This document shows, piece after piece, positions 11,866-23,126 of a DNA stretch of 64,000 nucleotides. The stretch spans positions 1,494,501-1,558,500 of the forward strand of contig JANFOG010000003.1 of NCBI GenBank assembly GCA_024336345.1. The letters are read 5' to 3'. The translations under genes were made by a program, and so were the position numbers. Within the stretch, counting starts at the first letter, position 1. Each line of letters starts with the position of its first letter. Source of the stretch: Mariannaea sp. PMI_226 (lineage: Eukaryota > Ascomycota > Sordariomycetes > Hypocreales > Nectriaceae). Under the pieces are notes generated by a model. It worked only from the letters and a program-made list of their open reading frames with translations, had not been told where the DNA came from and did not search any database.

Positions 11866-13961
11866 ATGTCATATACACCAGTGTGCGAAACTGCAATCAG
11901 TTGTAATCCTGAGTCCCCCGAACCGCACCACGAACAATGCGAGGAATTAGCCGCCACGGGCACCTGGCCTGGGGGCCCTAAGAGCCTCAAGATCCACGGC
12001 TTTGCCCTTTTTTTCACTTGGGTCTGGAATGCTCTTTTGGTCATGGGTCCCATCCTCTTTATCAGTATAAGCTGCCTTCCTTCTCCCAGCCTACCTGCCA
12101 TAGCGGTCTAATAGTGCGCGTCCCAATAGTTCTTGCTGTCCTGGGTCTTCACCTGGATGGCCAACCCATTTCTTCTTATGGGCAACATGTGGTCCAGCTC
12201 ACCTTGCTCAGCCCGACTATCTACCCGATTCTATTTACCGCCATTGCCGCTCGATTCTATAGAAACTTCGCACGCTGGCGTCTCGAGAAGAGACAGGGAA
12301 TTGAACTAGGTCTTCTTGAGCAAATCTTTGGCAGTCAAAGCCTCGCCGGCGCCCTCGAGCGGCTCCTATTTGTCCGCACCCAGATCACGGCTGGTCTACT
12401 AATCCTCTTCACATGGAGCCTCTCTCCCCTTGGAGGTCAGAGCGCCGCACGGTTAATCGACAAGGGATATAGCACCAAGGTAAACAATGGAACCGTGTAC
12501 TATCACCACCCCAGCTTCCAATTTTCCAGCTTTCTGTCGGGGGAGGAATCAGACAATGACAAGGCTAGTATCAACACTCTATACACCTCGAGTCTTCTCT
12601 CCTCCTCGGACCAAAAACGCTCCCCTAGAGATCTGTGGAATTTACCTAGAATTCCGCGATTCCCTACCGACGCTCCGGACGAAGAAGAGCGCGATGTCGA
12701 CCTTTCTTCATTCAGCGAGAAAGATAGTATCTATACTTCCTTGCTGGGACTTGGGATACAAGGTTTGGACTTTCAGGAGAGTGGCGCTTCACAATATAAC
12801 TTCACTGTTGAGTCGTCATACTTTGACTTTGATTGCGACCGCATTGCCACCCGGATCCCTTTTAATCAATCGAACAAATACTTCCCCGAAGCTTCGCTTA
12901 ATCTAACGAAGGCATTACCAGCATTCTCAAGACGATACGAGCCTTTTCACCTAGGATACGACGAGAGTTACAATACATTTGCTGCCAGTATTGCAGTCCC
13001 AATCACATTAGACACCAACAAGTCAATCTCCCTCAACAAAGTGCCCCCAGGGTACATGCTATTCGTGACCATAGACTGGGTACTCGGAGAAACTTTCAAC
13101 AACCTTGCCTTGTTTAACTGCAGCATGGAGCGCATCATTCTTCATTCAGATATCCAATGTGGTCCTTCTCCGTCCTCAACCACTTGCAAGGCAACTCGTC
13201 AAAAACGTATCAATAACCGATACTCCACAAGGAATTTCCCCCTCAACCTTTTCGAGTTCGACACTCTGAAGTTCAATCTCCTAGATAGGTGGCGAAATGC
13301 TGACAGAAACTCGGACATGCATAAAATGTCGCCAACGGGTAATTACCTTGCGGGCTCTGAATTCCCTTTCAACGGACAGGTCGAACAGAATTGGTCGGCC
13401 GTGAATGTGACCATGTTTTCGCGGCGCCTCACGACAGCTTTCAACACATATTACCAGGCTTCACTTGCACCTGCCAATCATACAACAAATTCATTCACCA
13501 AATCCCCGTCCGAGGATGAGATTAGCAGCATATACTCTCCTCTGAACTTAACGCTGGGTACAGCATCGACGAAGCGAGAAGTGTACCGAACAAAGGGAGT
13601 ATGGGTCACACTGCTCTTGATCACGACCTTCATTCTCGAGATTCTAGCTCTCTTGGGAATCCTCTTGCAGTCTCTGATACGAGGGCCAGATGTGCTGGGT
13701 TTCGCGAGCACCATGACGCGCGACAACCCGTACTGCGCAACCGCGCCGCCAGGGGGTACTTTCTTAGATGGACCCGACCGGGCAAGGCAGTTGAGACAAA
13801 TGCGGGTGCAGCTTGCAGATATTTTACCTGGAGATGAGAAGGGCTATATCGCGTTTAGGGATGTACCGCTGGAGCATCAAATACAGAGCCAGGATCAGCA
13901 ATATGAGGGTAAGAATGAAGGGGGTTGGCAACCATTTAATCAAAAGAGATTGTATTTATAG
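11866..13961 (+). CDS. Fungal multi-pass membrane protein of unknown function
   Basis: Two exons, 11866-12064 and 12130-13961. The 65-base intron runs from GTATAA to CCCAATAG with a CTAAT branch site and joins FTWVWNALLVMGPILFI to LAVLGLHLDGQPI in frame, giving 676 residues. The N-terminus holds two or three hydrophobic helices. They are followed by the family signature LSPTIYPILF..I..RF.RN.ARWRLE, LEQIFGSQSLAGALE and WSLSPLGGQ. A long, probably extracytoplasmic part with many N-x-S/T sites follows, then a last helix near residues 540-565 (VWVTLLLITTFILEILALLG) and a cytosolic tail. Database relatives are often labelled formylmethionine deformylase-like, a name with no support from any motif here. 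The AT-rich island lies just upstream. Confidence 0.85.
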
Positions 13962-14760
13962 ATTATTACATAATAAATGTTAATATGATACTTGGTTGTT
14001 CATCGTCAGCTACAAATAGGTACCTAGCTATTAGGTTAGGGGTTATAAAGAAAGAGGTATAATAGACTAATTAGTTCCTAAGGGATATCTGCAAAGCCGT
14101 CAAGTAGCTCTCAGAAAGGCTACATTGACATAGCAGGCCCAGAGGCTAAGGTCCGAAACCACTGGGGTAGCATCGACTAAGGGATAGATGTTCCGATTTG
14201 GAGTCACTGGGGAAAACAGCTCGCATTGCCTGTAAACGATGGATGGGCCATGGTTGTTTGTGCCATCGCCGCCCGTTGATGCAGGGGAACTTGCGCTCCG
14301 CTGGATGGTTACACGCCAGGACAGCACTCGCCAGTCCTCGGTGCAGGCCCTTAGTGTGAGACCTGAATGTTGGTAGTTAAGTATGTCGAGGGGGGTATAG
14401 AAATCCCACTAAATGTCTCGCCCTAATAGTATTTATTTATTAGTATAATCTTCTTTAGTAACTTCTGAATAAACGCCTTTGTTGATATTCTAGTATTGAA
14501 ACTCCACCCAATATGGTACTACTCTATGAAGGGCGAACAATCGCTAGGAGTACTGATGTAGTCCAATGAGGTAGTTAGCTACATTAGCATAACATTCAGC
14601 CACTAGGTGATGAGAAAGTCGCCGAATCCCCTGCGCCCTAATTTCTGCACCACGTCAAGCCACAACTCCAGGCCAGTGGTATCCTCAGCTCAACCAAACG
14701 TAGGCAAACAAAGGCAGCTCGAATAAATATCCTCCGCACCATTCACGACCATCGCCCAAT
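13962..14760. other. Intergenic, no gene seen
   Basis: This is the 3' flank of the membrane-protein gene and the promoter side of the DUF6604 gene. It contains short AT-rich runs and a TAGGTACCTA palindrome near 14018. No coding signal is visible. Confidence 0.6.
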
Positions 14761-17428
14761 ATGTTGCCCTCGTCTCTTAAGAGTATTTATACACAGTACA
14801 AAATCGACACAGACTCTGTGGCCAACTGGCTGGCCACAACTGCCATGGCCAACGGTTATGCAGACAATGCTTCAAGTTCCAACAATGTACTGGTCAACAA
14901 GTCAGGTAGACTGAAGGGCAAGGCTCAGAAACAAGCTAATAAAGGTGCACACCAGCCTCAGCCAGGCGTCTTGGTGAACAAAAATTCTCGCACCATCAGG
15001 ATCAGGGATTTTGCACCCATGGCAAGCTATATCGCCAAGATAGATTCCGTCAAGGTTCCCGATCACTTGACTGTGGCCCTTGAGCGCGTTATTTGGGGTA
15101 CTTATTATTAAAATGACTGTCACAGCCCTCGTTTGTACGCAGCAAACCAATACTTCTGTCGACAGTGCGCAAGAACTTTTTGAAACGGCTTGATGACAGC
15201 GGAGCCGAAGTCGAACCCGACTCAGATGAACGGCATTCTTTCTTTGTTGGGGTACTTGAAAAAGTTCGCGACTGTCTGAAGCCACTCATGGAGACGACTG
15301 GCAGCTTCAACGCGGACGAAGCAGCTAAGAAGGCTGGCGAGAAATCTCAGGATCCTTTCAACAACATGTTTGACGTTCTCGAAGTGTACGCACCATCCGA
15401 AGCATTCTTGAACGCTTCAGATGTTGCTTCCAAGTCCGCAACCGATTTGAAGTATACTGTCGAACAGGACGAGTCCATGGAGGATGCAATCTTTGCTCTT
15501 GTCGCTCTTTTGGGTGACTATACCCGCCTCAGGCAAGAGATTGAGTCGCTGTGGGCCGATTATAAAGCCAATCGTCTCGATCTCGCTGCCGCTGCTGTTG
15601 CAACGAACATGGCTTTTGAACTCGCTCGCAGCATGGAAGACGAAATCACACCTATAGTGAGCAAGCATGGCCGCGCAGACTCCCTTGCCACCTCGTACTT
15701 CATTGTATTATGCAAATTATCTGGCATTGATGCAATGGGTAACAAGCAGCCAGGTGATGCTTATAACTTGGAAGCCTACAATCTAGCCCAGCTCTGTCTG
15801 ATAAACACCATCAGTCTTCTCACTAGTTATGCAGATGGAAATTCGGGCAACCTCATCATCGCCAACTACAACGGCAAGTTCGGCTGGTATGATGAAGAGC
15901 TTGGTGCTGAAGGGGAGACAAACCGCGCAAAGTGGGATCAGGATAAGACTGCAATCATGGAGGTCCTGCCAGACCTGCAATTCCTCTCCTCGAATCTGGG
16001 AACAGGAGCGGTTGAAGATGAATTGATCCGTGGCATTGGTGCTCTAATGAATAATCCCGGCGTTGGTACTCCCCTGTGGTTAGCTTGGGCTGCTCAAATT
16101 TATATTGGTGTCCTACAGTTCCTCGGGTCAAACTGCGGTCGTGGCTTTAACGAGATGAAACAGGAAAGTCTCAAGATCAAGAAAGCAATGCTCGACGTCC
16201 CCAGCTCTCAGGAACGCAGCCGGGTCCTCAAAGCTGCAACAAAGTGGGACATGGATCCAATTTCGACATGCCGCCGCCAAATGATCCAATTAGAGTTGTT
16301 ACCCGATAACAGTCCCCCAGCATGGAGGTTTCTGCATCGTAATCCGATTCACTGCGGCCTCCTCTTCCATAATATGCGTGTGAATCTACACATCTCGGGC
16401 GTAACATACGCAGCAACTCCAGGAGGAGTCATGTGTACAACGCAGCTGTACCACGCTCTTCGCCAGGAGAAACTTCTTTCGGACCATCTCGCATGGGAAG
16501 ATCTCGAAACTTTTTGGAACATGCAGGGCGACTCAGCTGTCTTTGTCGGCGATCCACCTACGAACCGCGATGACTATTTCAAGAATTACTGTCTTTGCAT
16601 CGGCGTGTCCGCCAGTAACTTTGCACCAACCAAGCGGAAGGGCAAAGTCAACGTCAACACCGCAAACAGGCGCAACATGAAGTTCAAGGGATGGGTGTCT
16701 TTGGTGATTAACGGTCGTCTCGCGCCGACAGGAGAACGTCCCCCCTTGTCGTCTGACTTGATTGCGGGGATCTTGATTGAGGGTCGCCGCCATGAGACCC
16801 TGGACGGCAAAGGGCATATCCGGCCAGAGATCAAGGAAAAAGCGAAGAATGGGACTGTGAGTTTTTAAATAACAGTGAACTACAGAGCCAAGAAGTTATT
16901 GCTGACACTTATCAATAGATTGACGCCGTGACGCTCTCCCCTGGTCCCCTTATCCGCAAGCTTGCCCTAAACATACACACCGAGATCCCCGACATAGTCT
17001 TCAACTACTTCACCATGCACAACTCCGCGTGGAATTTCCTCACGGAGTTGAAAGAAGAGTTTACCCGATTATTGGGGGTTGAATTCCTCCAATACATACC
17101 CACGAAAGACAAGCTGCCTTTCGTAGTCGGCTACGTCTTCTCCACTGCTGCAGGCCGTAGAGGCTTGACAAGCGACGACAAGGGAGAGGCTGTGGATGCC
17201 GGGATCGATGCTGCCGTAAAAGTTATGCGCAAATTCTTGGAAGAGGGACATGAACGAGTTGTCAAGGAGCAAGCCGAGACGGAGGTTGAGCCGGAGGAGC
17301 TGAAAGATGCGCAGTTTGGAGACTTGGACCCGTGGAGGCTGGATAGGCTGATTACGAAGATCAAGAAAGAGAGTCAGGCTGGACGGCGTGTTGGTAGAGG
17401 CGCCGAAGAGGATTGTCCCGTGCAGTGA
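14761..17428 (+). CDS. DUF6604 domain-containing protein
   Basis: Three exons: 14761-15097, 15166-16856 and 16919-17428. Introns of 68 bases (GTACTT...CAG) and 62 bases (GTGAGT...AATAG) each restore the frame. The product is 845 residues. The start MLPSSLKSIYTQYKIDTDSV..WLA is the hallmark of the DUF6604 N-terminal domain, found in large fungal proteins of unknown function. A polar linker (NVLVNKSGRLKGKAQKQ) separates it from the second block (FAPMASYIAKIDSVKVPDHLTVALERVI), which continues across intron 1. The rest is mostly helical, with no catalytic motif I can name. There is no signal peptide or membrane segment. Total length and domain order match the family, so the gene looks intact. Confidence 0.88.
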
Positions 17429-18058
17429 GAAGCCACGACTAGTTCTCATCCGGGACGATATATCGTGTTTCAACTGAAGCCATCTCGCAAAATGAAAGAA
17501 GTTGCTCAGGTGTACCGTATGAAATGCAGGAGAAACTGGGGAGAAGCTGTGGTGGATTCGTCACAAATGCACGCCACCTGAGCAAAGGTTTACACAGCAT
17601 GCAGGCCGGCATGGCCGTGCAGTGAGGCGAAGCTGATGTACAGTGGTGGTGAAGGACAGCGTATTTGCTTGTATCTATCTGTACTAAGAAGAGAACAGGA
17701 TGCGTCGATAAATGAACATCAAGCACTAGACTTCCTCATCCCATTTTGCTATAGCAAGGAGATTCCACCCTTTTGAGCATGACTGATTCCCAATAAAGCA
17801 CTAGCCAAATACATCCCAACATCGCCCTATTCACTTGTTACAGGTGCAAGGATCGGTTGTGCCAGTGTAGTTCTTCCCGCATGTACCGCACTTGTTCCAA
17901 TCAACAGGTGGGTGAGTGATTGAGGCAGCCACTAAGGAAAAGGCTCGACTGAATGGCCTGGAGTGGCGAAGAATCCTGGGAACATCATGCAGTGATCAAC
18001 ATGATTAATATATTGTAATGATTCTTCTATCATGTCCTATACTTGACCACACTTCCCC
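17429..18058. other. Intergenic, convergent 3' flanks
   Basis: This lies between the DUF6604 gene and the end of the minus-strand APH relic. A 95-codon minus-strand frame (17439-17726) shows no family features. Confidence 0.55.
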
Positions 18059-19029
18059 TCAAGACAGGACAAGAGACCACAAGTCTGTCAGCTGGCGACC
18101 TGCCCTTTTATCCAACCAGGCTGCCGAGGGGTCCGAGCCCGGGCGTTCGCAACTAACTCCGTCGCGGTACGAAACAGCACGTGTACCCGGCTCTGATAGT
18201 CTCCCCCAGAGGATCTGTTTTGCCGCGAGCTCTGTCTCGTAGCCGGGGAGGGCAAGACGAAAGTAATCCTCCCAGTCTTGGCCTGGAAATAATTGTAGTG
18301 CGACTTGGTGAACTCCCAGTATTCCGGATACCATCCCGCAAACGCCCAATCAATGATTGCAGCTACGCGCCCATGCCTGACGATTATGTTTCTTGGGGCA
18401 AAATCTGCGTGGGTGAAGTGGGTTTGATAGCGAGCCGTGTGCACGTTGACTACCTCCTGGCCAAGGAATGGTCCAACATCTTCCATGCGCAAATGTCCTC
18501 GCGCCAGTGAATGGAACTCGGAATGGTTCATAGGACCGAAGAACCGAGCTCCAATCCGGCAGTCATAGGCGGGATTGAGAAGAGCTGACGATACTATAGC
18601 CTGCGTCGGGGGTTGAAGATCACGAAGACAAGACAGGTGCTGTTTGATGTCAGCAAAGATGGTATCTCTCTGGTGCTTCGACAGGCGGCTCCAAGCGCTG
18701 TCCAGGCACTCGCCCTTGACGTAGGCCATCTCAATGTAAATGGAGCCAGTTTCTTCGGTATGAACAGCGTAGATCTTAGGTACCGGAATCGAGGTATGCG
18801 AGACAACGTATTGCATAGCCTCGACCTCCGGGGGATCGCATGGCCCCTTGATGACACGATGCCGGCTCACTCTCACTGTAGAGGGGCCAAGGGGACGGAA
18901 AAGCAGCTTGCCGAGCCAAAGCCGTAGCCGCAGTGGGAATAAAGTTCCGATAGGCCCATAGATGATGAAACTTGGACGATGGAGAACAAGACTGGAAAAT
19001 ATTGTAACAATAACTAAAGGTGGAAGAGT
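18059..19029 (-). pseudogene. Frameshifted APH-family kinase
   Basis: The protein is an aminoglycoside-phosphotransferase-like (APH, PF01636) small-molecule kinase. In one frame (18876 down to about 18290) one reads VIKGPCDPPEVEAMQYV, TSIPVPKIYAV, the catalytic loop THADFAPRNI and the metal-binding IIDWAFAGWYPEYWE. The frame then leaves the family. The expected C-terminus (FPGQDWEDYF..ALPGYETELAA, ending AVSYRDGV) is in the neighbouring frame, 18285 to 18059. One base appears to be missing near 18282-18290, beside a short C run. Upstream, the conserved GPIGTLFPLRLRLWLGK is in frame, but the open stretch back to the TGA at 19030 has no ATG, so the start is also lost or lies in an unseen exon. 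It is related to the kinases at 38195 and 40182. Confidence 0.75.
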
Positions 19030-19984
19030 TCATTGACCGTGCCACCGCGTGCGGAGCTCTCTGAATGGCCAATTCACTCGTTTTTGGTTGGTGGATGATC
19101 CCCATTGCTATGACTGGCCCAAATGTCGCATACTTTTACAGTAAAGAAGGCAATTCAATTCTATTACATTACCATAAGAACTACTATAAGGCGGCTGGAA
19201 AACTCGAGTCAATTGTAGCTGAAGTTGTTGTTCAGCCTAGCGTACGGATTGTGGAATAATTACAGCCCCAGTTGCAACGAGGCGAATTATTGCCACCTCT
19301 CCCAACCATCTAGCCCTGGAGAGAGGGATTCTTATGGCTATACAAGCAAGTAATAACAATTACGGGCCGCATGCAAATGCATGGGTAGATTGTACTATAC
19401 CTGGTCATCGTAGCTCTTTACAGTGATTCTGCATTTAGATTGACAGCGAGCCTTAGACAGTGGGCATTGGCACTAGATATGCACTAAGCAGCAAGCCCTA
19501 GATCAAGGTTATCCTGACTATTAAATCATTGATCTGAAGAGATGTCTCCGGCGTAGCTGAATGTGCATTATTTTCTCAGACGCTTGACGACTAGTTTATA
19601 GGAGGAAGGGTAGGCACAATGGAAGGGGTTTGAGTCCAGGTCTATTTACAAGGCAGCCCAGTGTAATCATCATTGGCTGGGGTCGCTAAGAAACCCTAGT
19701 AGGGCGGGTGGCGTCGGTGCCAGTCCGCCCACAACCCCCCCGAGTGCTGCCGCCAAATTTTGGGTGCTGGGCGGTATGGGCGGGCGGTTTAGGTGGTAAA
19801 CCAAAACCACCAAGTCCCCCAAACCTTTCATTCTCCTTTCCACCCTTTCTCTCTTTCGTCCGCTTCTTTGGCTCTAGCCGGCACAACAGGTCAGGTTGAG
19901 AGTCAACAGTAACGAGCCGTCAGGTATTACACCTCTTTCAAAGACACCTCTGACGACACTGCATCAAACTACATTACGTTCACA
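19030..19984. other. Intergenic, GC-rich patch and short palindrome
   Basis: No gene is supported. Bases 19690-19860 are C/G-rich and strand-skewed. They include GGTTTAGGTGGTAAACC (about 19785-19801), a short inverted repeat. This may be promoter sequence for the zinc-finger gene or the edge of an old transposon; I cannot tell which. Confidence 0.4.
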
Positions 19985-20713
19985 ATGGACAACAACTTGG
20001 CCACTGGTAACCCTACTGCTAACTGGACTGGTTTTGATGTCCAGATGGGCGTACCTCTCCAGGCAGCAGATTTTGCTGAGCCAGCTGCATCAGAAGTGAT
20101 GCAGGCTGAGTAGGTTTTTTTTTTTTTATCCTATGCTGATATCGACGCTAGCATCAATCCTTGCCATGCAGCTACTATTTTTAGCACTAGTGGTATGAAA
20201 TGTATGCACTGCCAACAGACATTCTCATCAAAGACAGCGCTCAGTCGTCATGGCACACAGAGCAAGCATCGGCCTTTTGAATGCATCTGTGGAGACCGAT
20301 TTTCTAGATCTGATGTCCTGGATCGCCAGTGCAAAAATGGTGGGCATGTGTGATATCCTTGCCCTCACTGTCCTGGGTATCAGGGCGAAAGGGCGTTCCT
20401 GCGGCAAGACCATCTTAGGCAACACCTCCTGGCATGCCCAAATGCTACCGGAAGTGCCGCGGGCTCTCATGATGCCAGAAGATTTCATGCAGGGCATGGT
20501 GGCCCGGTGGTTTGCACAATTGGTGAATGCGGAGCCGATGGTGGCAGCGGTGGTGTTTTTCGTAGTAAGGCAGAGCATAATAAGCATATCCGACGAGTGC
20601 ACGCAGAGACGCTCAATTGGTGCTTGGTGGATGGTTGTGATCGGGTTGGGACATTGGGATTCTTTCGCTGGGAAGATCTTCTGAAGCATCAGGGATTGAA
20701 GCATATGGAGTAG
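19985..20713 (+). pseudogene. C2H2-type zinc-finger protein gene with two nonsense codons
   Basis: A single reading frame runs from the ATG at 19985 to the TAG at 20711 (242 sense positions), interrupted only by TAG at 20111 and TGA at 20351. Between and after the stops the frame is coherent. It shows a first finger CMHC...H.....H, then HRPFECICGDRFSRSDVLDR, then CPHCPG..ERAFLRQDHLRQHLL, and a last cysteine/histidine block ending H.RRVHAETLNWC. These are typical of fungal zinc-finger transcription factors. No splice pair I tested removes either stop in frame: the GT...AG around 20351 is only 36 bases and would delete a zinc ligand. Both stops could arise by single C-to-T changes (CAG to TAG, CGA to TGA). 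A run of 13 T follows the first stop. It could still be expressed as fragments. Confidence 0.7.
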
Positions 20714-23126
20714 ATAAAGTAGGCATAGGGCATGGAGTTGGCTTGGGCCGGGGCCGAATAACAGAGTGGATAAAGTGATTTTTATGTGAGTTTTAGAGCC
20801 AGCTTTGAAGGTGAGGGTATAGGAAGCAAGGGGTACGAAGCAATACGGTTTTCAATCACAGGTTTAAGGACTAGAACAATAGCTTTTGTGGGGGTTGCGA
20901 GAATGATGTATTTTTTTTTAGTCTTGATTTGATGAAGACGGCATGGAAAGTTGAAGAAACAAGAAAACTCCCACTCCTGCCCGGTCTTGTAGAGAGTCTA
21001 CTGTATATTAATAGTCTAACAAACGTCACTCAATGGTATTTTCGTTGGTAGTGGGACTGAATGAAAGAGAGGAGGATGGTAGGTAGGTGAGCAAGCTTTA
21101 TTCTTTTACTCTTCCACCTCTCTCTCTTTCTCCAGGTTGCTTACAGTTAACTGACAGTTAGTTCCCGAGCTTCCAGCGGCCCGTTCCTTCGCGTTCCAGG
21201 CTACCACCGTCATTATTATGCGGGGCAATATTAGTCCGGCGGAGATTTTTAGGGACCCTCAGCCTTATCGGCAATTTTTTACAGCACATGTCGCGATGTG
21301 CCCCCGAATCATTGCCAGCTACGAGGCAACAAAAACAGCCCCCTTTCCAGCAAGCAGCATGATCAACTTCTCGCACCCGTCACCACTCCAAATTGCAATC
21401 TCCAAGCCCTTCTAAATGCCATGAAAGATGTTGAAAGTGGCATACCACTTCCGAAAGCATCCGCTTGGTGGGGAGTCCTTCGATAAGGTATGTTGCAAAG
21501 CCGACTCCAGGGCTGCGATGATTCCGAGCTAGCTCACCAACATGGACAAAATCTCTCTTTCATTGAACAGAGAACTCTAGCAAATTATATCTCGGCTCAA
21601 GCCTACATTAGGCTATCTCCAACACAACATATCCGGTTCCAGTAGTTCTCGGCGTATCTCAACAAGAAGGCGACCTCGAGCCGCCTCGGCAGCACTAGAC
21701 GAAAACTTCTTCGGACGAAGCCCGCGAGCAAACTCCCTCCGTAGCACGGCCCCTATATCGAGCGAACCGGCCAGAAGTCTATAATGGAATTGGGGATCAC
21801 GATGACCAGGAATGATGAACTGGAGGCTTAGCTATGTCTGCTGGAAGCGATCATAGCTTTGAGAGCAGAAAGAGGGAATGGCTCAGGTACACAATAGAGA
21901 AGAGAGTGTGGGCTATTACGACCAGCATTTGGAGATCGGCATTGGGACCCAGAAAAAGCCTCGACGATTTCTGTGACAGCTGGATTTGGTTCCATGCCTT
22001 GCCAGTGGCGGGTGGAGGTGCCACTTACGAATGTTGGATAGGCCCCAGCTGGGAACTAGGAGTATTGTATTCCATTGTACATATTTCTCTAGATGGTTCC
22101 ATGGTTTGGCTCTTGTCCGATTCATCCAGGTTAATGCTTTTGCTCAAGCACAACGTCTTTTATGCTATAGAGTACAGTTTGCTTGAAGGGGAAAAAAACG
22201 AGAGATCTTCCATTTGTCGTACTACTTCTGCATCCTCGTATTTGTCCATTCAGGATTGATTATTGACATCCCTGTCCAAACATGGATTAGCATCCCTTTC
22301 CGGCCCGCCTGGAGATCGGAAATCCCCCATCACTGACCCTCTCTGAATATGGGTCCCCCTGGTTAAGAGACTGGAAATTACTCGATGCGGCTGTCGCCTT
22401 CGGGCTAAATTCACTAATAAGAGTGGAGATAGCGTCAACGAGTCAGGGTATAAGTGATGTTCGACTGTGTGCAATCGAGATTTTCTTGAGCGGCAAATCG
22501 AACAGCTCATAACAGGGCTGCTTCGAATTAAGACGGGGTTTACGTCACTACCCTGTTGGAGGCCCATTAATTCTTTCTCTACTTCACGGGGTGCAAGGCT
22601 GCTGCCTCAATTGTGATGCACCAATCAAGCATCATCACATCGCCGAATCACGTCGGCGCCCAGTCGGCTGCCAAAGCTGGCCTCATTTTGTAACCAATGC
22701 CACGCTCGGAAAAATATCACGTGGACTTCGAGTTCATTGTCTGAGGGACTTGGGGTCGCTGCAAATGCGTATCAGACCGGTTCCACGATGAGTGTGGAAT
22801 AAGATAGTCTTCACAGGTGATGTTCAGTGTATTAGGCAAACATGGTAGATGGCAAATACGAATCAGTCGGTGATAGGAAAACTTTTTATCAGACGTTATA
22901 GGAAAGAGAAAAATAAACTAAGACTGCGTACAGGCTGGCTATGATCGCATTCGTAAACTCGTAATTGAATCGAAATAAAATCAGAATTTGCATCCAAAGA
23001 AAAACAGTGCCAGTGTCCTCCAAGAGCATGAATTGAGAAATATCACTTTTGGTTCTGTACCATTCTCAGATCGGAACAAAACGACGATTTAAACAGACTC
23101 CAATAAAGCCCAAGAAATGGTCCATC
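20714..23126. other. Intergenic, no supported gene
   Basis: In 2.4 kb there is no recognisable family. A 141-codon frame (21834-22259) has an ATG start and a biased composition but no motif and no partner exon. I leave it unannotated. Confidence 0.5.

Noticed and set aside
20228..20704. Long frames on both strands over the zinc-finger gene
   Set aside because: Cysteine/histidine spacing identifies the plus-strand frame beginning at 19985 as the original one; the others are shadows.
21834..22259. 141-codon plus-strand frame
   Set aside because: It has an ATG and reasonable length but no motif, no splice partners and no supporting context.
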